Positions 48,431-56,365 of a DNA stretch of 64,000 nucleotides are shown one piece after another (within the stretch, counting starts at the first letter, position 1; every line of letters starts with the position of its first letter). The position numbers were made by a program, and so were the translations under genes. Source of the stretch: CALIBK01 sp037444165 (GTDB lineage Bacteria > Desulfobacterota > BSN033 > UBA1163); assembly GCA_037444165.1 (NCBI GenBank), contig JBBIMX010000004.1:13229-77228 (forward strand), given 5' to 3'. The notes beneath the pieces are model-generated. The model was not told the DNA's origin and ran no database searches. It was given only the letters and a program-made list of their open reading frames with translations.

Positions 48431-49033
48431 ATGGGTTCAAGGTATGAGATTCGGTTGGGAGGATCTGGAGGACAGGGAATCATCCTGATGGGGATTATTC
48501 TGGCTGAGGCCATTGGGATTTACGATGGGAAGTGGGTGGCCCAGACCCAGAGTTATGGCCCCGAGGCAAGAGGAGGCTCCAGTAAATCCGAGGTGATCGT
48601 CAGTGACGAAGAGATAGACTATCCAAAGGCCATGAGGCCGGATCTTCTTCTGGCAATGAACCAGAAGTCCTGCGATGAGTTCTACCCTGATCTTAAGCCG
48701 GATGGGATTCTGATTGTGGACTCTACCTTTGTGACCCAGGTTCCAACCCCCCGTGCTTATCAGATCCCTTTTACTCGGATTGCTCGAGAGAGGTTTAAAA
48801 GGGAAGTGGTGGCCAATATCATTGCCTTAGGAGCCCTGTCTCAGTTGAGTCCGATGGTGAGTGCGAAGGCGATTGAGGAGGCGGTGTTGAAGCGTGTCCC
48901 TAAAGGGACGGAGAAATTGAATCGAGAGGCCTTAAGAGCCGGGATCGCCGCGGCGAGAAAAGCCATAAGGGAGATGGCCAAGATAGACATTCCTCCCGAG
49001 AATCCCAAGGAAGACCTTTTTGATTCCTATTGA
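48431..49033 (+). CDS. korC: 2-oxoglutarate:ferredoxin oxidoreductase, gamma subunit
   Basis: This 200-residue protein is the gamma (POR_G) subunit: GGSGGQGIILMGIILAEA at 11-28, then the TQSYGPEARGGSSKSEV motif near 44-60 and DLLLAMNQ near 76. It completes the four-subunit complex and binds CoA. It lies 17 bp after korB; the acyltransferase gene starts 23 bp after it, perhaps on the same transcript. Confidence 0.92.
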   Translation: MGSRYEIRLGGSGGQGIILMGIILAEAIGIYDGKWVAQTQSYGPEARGGSSKSEVIVSDEEIDYPKAMRPDLLLAMNQKSCDEFYPDLKPDGILIVDSTFVTQVPTPRAYQIPFTRIARERFKREVVANIIALGALSQLSPMVSAKAIEEAVLKRVPKGTEKLNREALRAGIAAARKAIREMAKIDIPPENPKEDLFDSY

Positions 49034-49056
49034 AGTAGCCATCTCTAACCTATAAG

Positions 49057-49671
49057 ATGGGAAGGAATCCTCTGGTCTATTCCATTACCAAAAAGATTGC
49101 CCATTTCGTATTTTCTCTCCTCTATCGAATTAAGATCCACGGATCTTCTATTCTTCCTAAAGAAGGACCCCTTATTATTCTTCCTAAACATCAGTACTGG
49201 ACGGATATCCCGATTATAAGCCTGGCCTTCAAACCCCTTCTCTATTTCGTTGCTAAAAAGGAACTCTTCCATTGTCCCATCGTCCGAAAGTATCTCTCTC
49301 TTCTGGGTGGAATTCCTGTGGATCGCCAAAAGACTCTCCGCACCTTGGATTCCTTCAGGTATCTTGTCACCTTGTTGAAATCGGGTGAAAAAATCGTTAT
49401 CTTTCCTGAGGGAACCTATTATCGAGAGGGAGTCGGCCCAGGGAAGAGTCGGCTACTTCAGATGATTCTAAAGATCCAGGAAGAATTGGATCAGAATGTT
49501 CCTTTCTTACCTGTTGGGATTCGCTACGGGGAAAGAAGAGGATGGAGAAGAGAGGTGGAGGTTCATATTGGTTCTCCACTCTACGGGAAAGGAGAAAGGA
49601 ATGCCTCTGCCTTAACCCATCGAGTGATGGAAGAGATTAGCCATTTGTCTAAGATGCCGAGACTTCATTAA
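49057..49671 (+). CDS. plsC: 1-acyl-sn-glycerol-3-phosphate acyltransferase (PlsC family)
   Basis: This 204-residue protein has the PlsC motifs HQYWTD (HX4D, near residue 46) and FPEGTYYRE near 115, plus a hydrophobic N-terminal stretch for membrane contact. It should acylate lysophosphatidate or a related lipid at sn-2. It is short for PlsC, lacking an extended N-terminus, so other lysophospholipid acceptors are possible. It follows korC by 23 bp but has no obvious metabolic tie to it. Confidence 0.85.
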   Translation: MGRNPLVYSITKKIAHFVFSLLYRIKIHGSSILPKEGPLIILPKHQYWTDIPIISLAFKPLLYFVAKKELFHCPIVRKYLSLLGGIPVDRQKTLRTLDSFRYLVTLLKSGEKIVIFPEGTYYREGVGPGKSRLLQMILKIQEELDQNVPFLPVGIRYGERRGWRREVEVHIGSPLYGKGERNASALTHRVMEEISHLSKMPRLH

Positions 49672-49688
49672 AAAGGAGAAGAGAAAAA

Positions 49689-49898
49689 ATGCCCAGGAGA
49701 GAAAGGGATCGAGAACTGGCAAGAAGAAGAAAAAGAAGGGAGAAGAGAAAGAAACTTCGTGCTAAGGGACTTTTACCCCCTTCCGCTACCACTCAAGGGG
49801 TGAAAGGAGGAGTGGAGAAAAAACCGGAAAAGGCTTTGGAGGAATCACCCACGAAAGCTCCTAAGGTGGAGGGAGAACCCTTGGCGTCGGAAGGCTAA
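49689..49898 (+). CDS. Small basic protein of unknown function
   Basis: This 69-residue ORF has an AAAAAGGAGAAG-type ribosome binding site 17 bp after plsC. Residues 1-27 are almost entirely Arg, Lys and Glu (RRERDRELARRRKRREKRKK), forming a probable charged helix; the rest is Pro, Lys and Glu rich and likely disordered. I do not recognise a family. The strong binding site and close spacing support translation, while the low complexity leaves some doubt. Confidence 0.5.
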   Translation: MPRRERDRELARRRKRREKRKKLRAKGLLPPSATTQGVKGGVEKKPEKALEESPTKAPKVEGEPLASEG

Positions 49899-49926
49899 TG
49901 GGTTCCAGAATGGAGGGCCGGGCCGT

Positions 49927-50562
49927 TCATTTGGATTTCTTTGGGATAAAGTACCACGTCCCCTTCTTCATCTGCTCGATCTCCCGAACCAATTGAGTAA
50001 AATCTTCTTTTCGATTCACGAAGTCAATCTCACTGGTATCGATGACCAGAAGGGGAGATCGATCGTAATGGAAGAAATAGTAATTATAGGCTTCCACTAA
50101 TTCCTGAAGATAGTTTAGGTCGATCTCTTTCTCGTAAGGGATATTTCGAGTTTTAATTCGGTGAAGAAGAATCTCGGCTTTGGCTTGAAGAAAGACGACC
50201 AGATCAGGGGTTGGAATCTGGTCACTGAGAAGGTCGTAGAGTTGTTCGTATAAAGCCAACTCATCATGGCTTAAATTGAGGGAAGCAAAGATTCGATCTT
50301 TTGCAAAAAGATAATCAGTCAGGGTCACCTGATTGAAAAGATCGAGCTGGGCAATCTCCTTCTGCTGCTGAAAACGGCTGAGAAGGAAGAAGACCTGCGT
50401 TTGAAAGGCATACGATTTACGATCCCGATAGAATTGGGGGAGAAAAGGGTTCTCTTCCGGTTTTTCCAGAATTAATCTTGCCTTTAATTCTTTGGCCAAT
50501 AAGGTGGCAAGGCTTGTTTTACCCACCCCGATGGGGCCTTCGATAGCGATATATCGAAACAT
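49927..50562 (-). CDS. Deoxynucleoside kinase (dGK/dAK family)
   Basis: This 211-residue protein is a dNK-family kinase: P-loop GPIGVGKTSLA at 9-19, the LEKPEENPFLPQFY segment near 34 with the catalytic Glu, a DRE-like region around VTLTDYLFAKDRIF near 78-91, and RIKTRNIPYEKEI (lid) near 134. It phosphorylates deoxyadenosine, deoxyguanosine or deoxycytidine for dNTP salvage. It lies 47 bp downstream of uspA on the same strand and is convergent with the small basic ORF. Confidence 0.85.
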   Translation of the reverse strand: MFRYIAIEGPIGVGKTSLATLLAKELKARLILEKPEENPFLPQFYRDRKSYAFQTQVFFLLSRFQQQKEIAQLDLFNQVTLTDYLFAKDRIFASLNLSHDELALYEQLYDLLSDQIPTPDLVVFLQAKAEILLHRIKTRNIPYEKEIDLNYLQELVEAYNYYFFHYDRSPLLVIDTSEIDFVNRKEDFTQLVREIEQMKKGTWYFIPKKSK

Positions 50563-50609
50563 TTACCTCCCTGGTAAACCCCTGACCCCTCCAGGCGATT
50601 TATTTGGGA

Positions 50610-51074
50610 TTAAGGCATGGTAAATTTTTTCCCTGGAAGTCTGATGGTCATGACCGGATAAGGAGAATTTCGGACTACTTTTTCGGCCGTGCTCCCGAAA
50701 AGGATATAGTCCACTCCGGTCCTTCCATGAGTCCCCATGACGATCAGATCCACCTTCTCTTTTTTTGCCGTCTGAATAATTTCGTAAAAGGCCTCTCCTT
50801 GCTTGATGACCACACCATAATCCTTAAATCTTCCCATCTTACTTAAATAATGGGTTTTAAATTGGTCCTCCAATTCTTTTCTCTGGGAAATCTTCAATTC
50901 CTCTAACTTTTCAGGAGAAAGATAGATAGAGAGGAGTTCGGGGTGGGCAGGTTCTGGAATGACATGGAGGAGGAACAGTTTGGATTTGTAGGTTTTAGCT
51001 AACTCAAGGGCATAAGAAAAAGCGTAGTGGGAATTCTCAGAAAAATCGGTACAAAAAAGAATTTTTTTAAACAT
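50610..51074 (-). CDS. Universal stress protein (UspA family)
   Basis: This 154-residue single-domain Usp has the N-terminal KKILFCTDFSENSHYAF and the C-terminal ATP-binding motif GTHGRTGVDYILFGSTAEKV (near 114-133, G-x2-G-x9-G-S), followed by NSPYPVMTIR. Proteins with this motif bind ATP and respond to stress or energy state. A GGAAGGAGG site precedes the ATG. It is divergent from proC. Confidence 0.9.
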   Translation of the reverse strand: MFKKILFCTDFSENSHYAFSYALELAKTYKSKLFLLHVIPEPAHPELLSIYLSPEKLEELKISQRKELEDQFKTHYLSKMGRFKDYGVVIKQGEAFYEIIQTAKKEKVDLIVMGTHGRTGVDYILFGSTAEKVVRNSPYPVMTIRLPGKKFTMP

Positions 51075-51096
51075 CTAACGGAACCTCCTTCCTTTT

Positions 51097-51130
51097 AGGA
51101 CTTGACAGTCCTGAATTTCGGATTTATGTT
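51097..51130 (+). promoter_or_regulatory. proC promoter with an overlapping operator-like palindrome
   Basis: TTGACA (51102-51107) and TATGTT (51125-51130) are 17 bases apart. The -35 is embedded in the perfect palindrome AGGACT-TGAC-AGTCCT (51097-51112), a good candidate for a repressor or activator site. The promoter faces proC, 65 bases downstream, which has an AAAGGAGGAAA ribosome binding site before a GTG start. Confidence 0.62.
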
Positions 51131-51194
51131 GTTTCATATTTACCATAACTTTTTTTTCTTTGCCATAAAAATCTAAAGGATAAAGGAGGAAATC

Positions 51195-52034
51195 GTGTTA
51201 AGGAATAAACAGGTTGGATTTTTAGGAGCAGGCAATATGGGAGAGGCCTTGATCCATGGGCTTCTTCATGGCCATCTCTGTAAGCCGGAGCAGATTTTCT
51301 GTTCAGATGTGAGAGCAGAACGACTAAAGATCATCCGTGAAAAATATGGGGTTCGAGGAACGATTCATAATACGGAGGTCGTGAAACAATCGGATATTAT
51401 CATTCTGGCGGTGAAGCCCCAGATTATGAGACCCGTGATCGAGGAAGTGGCCAAATACCTTGATCTCAAGAAACTGATCATTTCCATTGCCGCGGGAGTT
51501 CCGTTGGGTGCCATTGAGTCCTGTGCAGGGAAGGAATTGAAGCTCATTAGGGTCATGCCCAATATCTGTGTTTCGGTGAGAGAAGGGGTCTCTGCTATTT
51601 CAGCAGGAAGACATGCCCAAAAGGAAGATTTGATGGTGGCCAAGACGATCTTTGATTCGGTTGGAAAATCCCTATTTCTCGAAGAGTCTCTCCTCGATGC
51701 CGTAACAGGCCTAAGTGGCAGTGGCCCCGCCTATATCTTTCTGATCGTGGATGCCTTGGCCGATGCAGGCGTAAAAGTGGGACTTTCTCGAGATGATGCT
51801 CTGCTTCTGGCCTCCCAAACCGTTCTGGGGGCAGCCAAGATGCTCATCGAAACAGGGGAACATCCTGGAAAATTGAAGGACATGGTGACCTCCCCTGGCG
51901 GAACGGCGATTGCTGGGCTCCATACCTTGGAGCAGGGGGGAGTGAGAACCACCCTGATCAATGCCGTAGAGGTGGCGACTCAACGATCCAGGGCCCTTGG
52001 AGAGATGATGAAGAACAATCTTAAGGGAACTTAG
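51195..52034 (+). CDS. proC: Pyrroline-5-carboxylate reductase
   Basis: This 279-residue protein has the N-terminal Rossmann motif GFLGAGNMGEALI near 8-20, the VKPQIM segment near 72, RVMPNICVSV near 118 and the C-terminal ProC signature with SGSGPAYIF near 174 and VTSPGGTAIAGLHTLE near 234. It reduces pyrroline-5-carboxylate to proline with NAD(P)H. The start is GTG at 51195 after AAAGGAGGAAATC. It heads a run with a DAO flavoprotein, an OCD family protein and AOR, which suggests wider imino-acid metabolism (inference). Confidence 0.95.
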   Translation: MLRNKQVGFLGAGNMGEALIHGLLHGHLCKPEQIFCSDVRAERLKIIREKYGVRGTIHNTEVVKQSDIIILAVKPQIMRPVIEEVAKYLDLKKLIISIAAGVPLGAIESCAGKELKLIRVMPNICVSVREGVSAISAGRHAQKEDLMVAKTIFDSVGKSLFLEESLLDAVTGLSGSGPAYIFLIVDALADAGVKVGLSRDDALLLASQTVLGAAKMLIETGEHPGKLKDMVTSPGGTAIAGLHTLEQGGVRTTLINAVEVATQRSRALGEMMKNNLKGT

Positions 52035-52080
52035 GAGATGAGCCTTTAGAAATGAGCGACTCTTTCAAGGACGGGAAAAA

Positions 52081-53268
52081 ATGGGTTTCTCAGCCTCTTC
52101 AGAGACCTTTGATGTGATGATCATTGGGGGAGGAGTGATCGGTTCCAGTATTGCCTATCATCTGGCAAACGATGGGTTTGATGGACGAATTGTGGTCTTC
52201 GAAAAAGATCCTACTTACGAGAGGGCTTCTACTGTCCTCAGTGTAGGAGGAATCCGACGCCAGTTTAGCACAGAGGTCAATATTCGAATCTGCCAATACA
52301 GCCTCTCCTTTTATAAAGAATTTAGTGAGCGAATGGAGATAGATGGGGAAAGGCCAGAGATCGATTTTAAACCCAGGGGATATCTCTTCTTGGGAAATGA
52401 AAGAAACTGGCCTCTCCTGGTAAAACACCAGGCTTTCCAGAGGGCTCTGGGTGTAGAGACCCAGCTTCTCGATATGGAGGAGACCCTTAGGCTCATTCCT
52501 GATTTATATCCAGAGGACTTAATTGGTTCATCTTTTTCTCCAGGGGATGGGTATATGGATCCTCACAGTACCCTCCAGGGATTTATAAAAAAGGCAAAAC
52601 ACCTCGGAGTTCGTTATCTTTACCAGGAGGTGGTAGAGATTCTTAGAAAAGGAAATCGTCTCGAAGGGGTGAAGACAAAAGATGGAACCAAATACTCCTC
52701 TTCCTTAATCATCAATGCCGCCGGTCCTTATGCCGGTGAGGTGGGAAAGATGGCGGGTGTGGAGATTCCAGTCGTTCCTGTGCGGAGGATGGTTTACCTG
52801 GTTCGACCTCCAAGGCTTTTTGAGTATGACCTTCCTCTCACCATCGATCCTTCAGGGGTCTATTTCCTTCATGAAACAGGACGACAGATCCTTACCGGAA
52901 AATCCAGAAAAGAAGAACCTGTGGGGTTCAATTTTTCTTGGGATCGGCAGTATTTTCAAGAGGAGATATGGTCCTCTCTCGCCCATCGCATTCCCCTCTT
53001 GAACGAGTTAAAACTCATCAGTGGCTGGGCAGGCCTCTACGAGGTTAATCAATGGGACTTTAATGGGATCATTGGAAGGCATCCAGAGATTTCAGGGTTC
53101 TTCATGGCTGTGGGTTTCAGCGGTCATGGATTTCAACAGGCCCCTGCAGTGGGGAAGGCCCTTTCAGAACTGATTCGTCTGGGAAGATACGAGACGGTGG
53201 ATGTAAGCCCTTTGGGCTTTGAACGAATTCCTGAAGGGAGGAAAGTTCTGGAGGAAGAAGTGATTTAG
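52081..53268 (+). CDS. FAD-dependent amino/imino acid oxidoreductase (DAO family)
   Basis: This 395-residue protein has the DAO fold: FDVMIIGGGVIGSSIAYHL near 9-27 (FAD), VLSVGGIRRQFSTE near 57, INAAGPYAGEVGKMAG near 215 and the C-terminal GHGFQQAPAVGKALSELI near 349. Relatives include sarcosine, glycine, proline and hydroxyglutarate oxidases or dehydrogenases. Substrate choice cannot be read from these motifs. It lies 46 bp after proC and 37 bp before the OCD gene. Confidence 0.86.
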   Translation: MGFSASSETFDVMIIGGGVIGSSIAYHLANDGFDGRIVVFEKDPTYERASTVLSVGGIRRQFSTEVNIRICQYSLSFYKEFSERMEIDGERPEIDFKPRGYLFLGNERNWPLLVKHQAFQRALGVETQLLDMEETLRLIPDLYPEDLIGSSFSPGDGYMDPHSTLQGFIKKAKHLGVRYLYQEVVEILRKGNRLEGVKTKDGTKYSSSLIINAAGPYAGEVGKMAGVEIPVVPVRRMVYLVRPPRLFEYDLPLTIDPSGVYFLHETGRQILTGKSRKEEPVGFNFSWDRQYFQEEIWSSLAHRIPLLNELKLISGWAGLYEVNQWDFNGIIGRHPEISGFFMAVGFSGHGFQQAPAVGKALSELIRLGRYETVDVSPLGFERIPEGRKVLEEEVI

Positions 53269-53305
53269 AGGAGGGACGAAGGCCGGGAGATGAGGTTAGA
53301 GAGAA

Positions 53306-54292
53306 ATGCTTATTTTGAGTAAAAAGGATTTAGAAGAATTGCTGACGATGGAGGAAGTCATTGAGGCCTTGGAGAAGGGCTTTCGAGAGGTGAAAGAAGG
53401 GCGATCCGTCGTTCCGGTGAGGTTTCATCTCGAGGTAAAAGAATGGGAAGGAGAATTTCTCTTCATGCCTGCCTATCTTTCAGGCTTGAAACAGGGTGGA
53501 ACAAAGATTGTCTCCGTCTTTCCTAAAAACCTCTCCATCGGGAAACCGACTATTTATGCCACTTATTTGTTAAACGATCCCTCTTCGGGAGAGCTCCTTG
53601 CGCTTCTTGAAGGGGCTACCCTTACGGGCCTTCGAACCGGAGGAGCCTCTGGGCTTGCCACACGATATTTGGCAAGAGAGGATGCAAAAACCTTGGGGAT
53701 TATCGGAACGGGATATCAGGCCTTCTTCCAGCTGCGAGCCATTCAGGCGGTAAGATCTATCGAAGAGGTCTGGGCTTATGATATCGACCCAGAAAGACTC
53801 AAAGAGTTCTGTAAGAAAGTCTCCCCCCTTGCTAAGACCCATCCTGCTTCCAATCCCTCTGAGGTAGTAAGGCAAAGCGATATTCTAATCACCTCCACTA
53901 CCTCCAGTTCCCCTGTCCTTTCAGGTCGAGATCTTAAACCTGGAACCCATTTGAATGCGATTGGCGCCTTTCGCCCGAATATGAGAGAGACCGATGACGA
54001 AACCATTTTACGTTCCAAAATTATCGTCGATACCTTTGAGGGGTGTCTCAGGGAAGCAGGTGATCTTCTCATTCCAATGGCCGAAGGAAAATTAAAAAGG
54101 GAATCCATCTATGGGGATCTCGGGGATCTGGTGACAGGAAAGAAGAGAGGAAGAGAATCCCGAGAGGAGATTACCCTTTTTAAGTCCGTTGGATTTGCTA
54201 TGGAGGATGTGGTTGTAGCCCACTATGCCTATGAAAAGGCAGCAAGAGAAGGGAGAGGGCAGCGAATCGAAATGATGGAGGTCAGACAATGA
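53306..54292 (+). CDS. Ornithine cyclodeaminase/mu-crystallin family protein
   Basis: This 328-residue protein is an OCD/mu-crystallin member: MEEVIEALEKGF near 13, GATLTGLRTGGASGLATRYLA near 103-123, the NAD-binding LGIIGTGYQAFFQLRA near 132 and NAIGAFRPNMRE near 214. The family includes ornithine cyclodeaminase, alanine dehydrogenase and ketimine (pyrroline-2-carboxylate) reductases. The proC and DAO neighbours make an imino-acid reductase likely (inference). It overlaps AOR by 4 bp. Confidence 0.87.
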   Translation: MLILSKKDLEELLTMEEVIEALEKGFREVKEGRSVVPVRFHLEVKEWEGEFLFMPAYLSGLKQGGTKIVSVFPKNLSIGKPTIYATYLLNDPSSGELLALLEGATLTGLRTGGASGLATRYLAREDAKTLGIIGTGYQAFFQLRAIQAVRSIEEVWAYDIDPERLKEFCKKVSPLAKTHPASNPSEVVRQSDILITSTTSSSPVLSGRDLKPGTHLNAIGAFRPNMRETDDETILRSKIIVDTFEGCLREAGDLLIPMAEGKLKRESIYGDLGDLVTGKKRGRESREEITLFKSVGFAMEDVVVAHYAYEKAAREGRGQRIEMMEVRQ

Positions 54293-56097
54293 AAGGATAT
54301 ACCGGAAAATTATTAAGGGTGAATCTTTCAGATGGAAAGATTTCTAAGGAAGAGATTTCGGAGTCGATGCAAAGAGATTTTTTGGGAGGTCGGGGATTGG
54401 CTGTAAAACTCTTATGGGACGAAGTCAAAAGAGTAGATCCTCTTTCAGAGAGGAATAAGATCATCTTTTCTACTGGTCCTCTGAGTGGGCAACTTCTTCC
54501 CAGTTCAGGAAAGATGGTGGTGGCCTCAAAGAGTCCTTTAACAGGAGGCTATGGGGACGGAAATATAGGGACGATGGCCTCGGTCCATTTACGAAAGGCG
54601 GGCTACGATGTATTGGTCGTTGAAGGAAAATCAGAAAACCCCTGTTACCTCCTCATTGAGGATGAAAAAGTAAAAATTTTAGACGCTTCTGAATTATGGG
54701 GGAAGAATACATTCGAGTCTCAGGACCTCCTTGAGAAGAGACATGGAAAAAACTCCGGGATTCTTTTGATTGGTCCTTCGGGAGAGAATTTGATTCGGAT
54801 TTCGACCGTCCTTTCTCAAAGAGGAAGAGCCGGTGGCCGCCCTGGAATGGGGGCCGTGATGGGATCCAAGAATCTTAAGGCCATCGTCATTCGAGGGACA
54901 GGAACGATTTCCAACTTCGATGATGAAAAACTGAAGGAGTATGCGAAAAAGGCCTACGAAGAGATTAAAGGGAAAGAGGCCTATCCCTTCTGGATGAGAC
55001 AAGGGACGATGCAGGTCTTCGAATGGTGCAATGAGAACCATTGTCTACCGACCTATAATTTTAGAGAAGGGGTTTTTGAGTTCTCAAAAGAGATGGATGG
55101 ATATGTCCTTGAAAGAATGGCAGTGGATCGGAAGGGTTGTCCGATGTGTAATATGCAATGTGGTCATATCGTTAAAGACATAAAGGGTGAAAGGGCTGAA
55201 TTGGACTATGAAAATGTGGGAATGCTTGGACCCAATCTCGGGATGAAAACACTTGCCGAGGTGGCCCTACTGAACCGAATGGCCGATGAGTGGGGATTGG
55301 ATACCATTTCCCTTGGCAGTTGCATGGGTTTTCTCATGGAGGCCTCTGAAAAAGGATTGATCCCAGAGAAAATTGGGTGGGGAGATTTCGACCGGGCACA
55401 GAGACTCATCCAGGAGATTGGAAGGGGTGAAGGGATAGGAGCGTTGGTCACAAAGGGGGTCAAATTGGCTTCGGAAAAACTTGGAAAGGATTCTCATCGA
55501 TGGGCCATGCATGTGAAGGGGTTAGAGATTTCAGCCTACAATTGTCACGGCTGTCCGGGGATGGCCCTCTCTTACGGAACCTCTCCCATTGGAGCAAGTC
55601 ACAAAGATGCCTGGGTCATTGCCTGGGAGGTCTCTACCGATCGTTTCTCTTATAGTAAGGAGAAGGTTGAAAAAATAGTCGAATTTCAGCGAATTCGAGG
55701 AGGCTTTTTTGAATCAGCCTCGGTCTGCCGACTCCCATGGGTGGAGGTAAATTTTGGATTGGATTGGTATCCAAAATTTCTCGAGGCCATAACAGGCCAT
55801 AAAAGAGACTGGGAAGAACTTTACCAGATTGGAGACCGAATCTATACCCTCATTCGGGCTTTTTGGAAAAGGGAGATTCCATCCTTTGATCGAACCTGGG
55901 ATTATCCTCCTTTGCGATGGTTTGAAGAGGCTCCGTCTCAAGGAAAATTGAAAGGAATTAAAGTGGATAAAGAAAAGTATGATCAGATGCTCTCCTGGTA
56001 CTATGAAATTCGAGGATGGGATCAGAATGGAATCCCTTCAAAAGAAACGCTTGATCGTTTGGGACTTTCGGAGGTCACCAAGGAGATTTCCCCCTAA
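54289..56097 (+). CDS. aor: Aldehyde:ferredoxin oxidoreductase (tungsten type)
   Basis: This 602-residue protein has normal AOR length. DFLGGRGLAVKLLWDE is at 30-45, GPLSGQLLPSSGK near 63, RAGGRPGMGAVMGSKNLKAI near 180 (first pterin site), and C284, C287 and C291 in CPMCNMQC ligate the [4Fe-4S] cluster, with a distal Cys in SVCRLPW near 480. The segment with AYNCHGCPGMALSYGTSP near 415 forms the second pterin site. It oxidises aldehydes to acids with ferredoxin, using tungsten bis-pterin. Such enzymes point to an anaerobe. The gene is directly followed by a MoaD-like protein. Confidence 0.93.
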   Translation: MKGYTGKLLRVNLSDGKISKEEISESMQRDFLGGRGLAVKLLWDEVKRVDPLSERNKIIFSTGPLSGQLLPSSGKMVVASKSPLTGGYGDGNIGTMASVHLRKAGYDVLVVEGKSENPCYLLIEDEKVKILDASELWGKNTFESQDLLEKRHGKNSGILLIGPSGENLIRISTVLSQRGRAGGRPGMGAVMGSKNLKAIVIRGTGTISNFDDEKLKEYAKKAYEEIKGKEAYPFWMRQGTMQVFEWCNENHCLPTYNFREGVFEFSKEMDGYVLERMAVDRKGCPMCNMQCGHIVKDIKGERAELDYENVGMLGPNLGMKTLAEVALLNRMADEWGLDTISLGSCMGFLMEASEKGLIPEKIGWGDFDRAQRLIQEIGRGEGIGALVTKGVKLASEKLGKDSHRWAMHVKGLEISAYNCHGCPGMALSYGTSPIGASHKDAWVIAWEVSTDRFSYSKEKVEKIVEFQRIRGGFFESASVCRLPWVEVNFGLDWYPKFLEAITGHKRDWEELYQIGDRIYTLIRAFWKREIPSFDRTWDYPPLRWFEEAPSQGKLKGIKVDKEKYDQMLSWYYEIRGWDQNGIPSKETLDRLGLSEVTKEISP

Positions 56098-56316
56098 ATG
56101 GTCGAGATGAAATTCTTGGGTTATCTTACAGACCTTGCAGGAACTCGAAAAAAGGAGGTTTTCATAGAATCCCCAAAGCCATTGAGGGAAATTTTACCCC
56201 CCTCCTTCCCAGAGAAGAATCTCATCATTTTGATTGATGGGAAGCCTGGAGATTTGGATACCCTTGTCTCCCCTGGTCAATCCGTCATTCTCATGCCTAT
56301 CCTCTCTGGAGGATAA
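56098..56316 (+). CDS. MoaD/ThiS-like ubiquitin-fold sulfur carrier
   Basis: This 72-residue protein has the beta-grasp MoaD pattern, KFLGYLTDLAG at the N-terminus, VILMPILSGG at the end and the terminal Gly-Gly needed for thiocarboxylation. It starts directly after the AOR stop (an ATG three codons later is also possible). MoaD-like proteins beside AOR genes supply sulfur for the tungstopterin cofactor. A role as a ThiS is less likely because thiamine synthesis here uses Thi4. Confidence 0.88.
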   Translation: MVEMKFLGYLTDLAGTRKKEVFIESPKPLREILPPSFPEKNLIILIDGKPGDLDTLVSPGQSVILMPILSGG

Positions 56317-56365
56317 AGAGGGGTCCCTTTCCCTCGGAAGATAAAAGAAAGAGGGTGATCTCGCG

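Noticed and set aside
56098..56316. ThiS sulfur carrier for thiamine
   Set aside because: Thiazole is made by Thi4 here, and the gene directly follows AOR, so a MoaD-type role in the tungsten cofactor is more likely.
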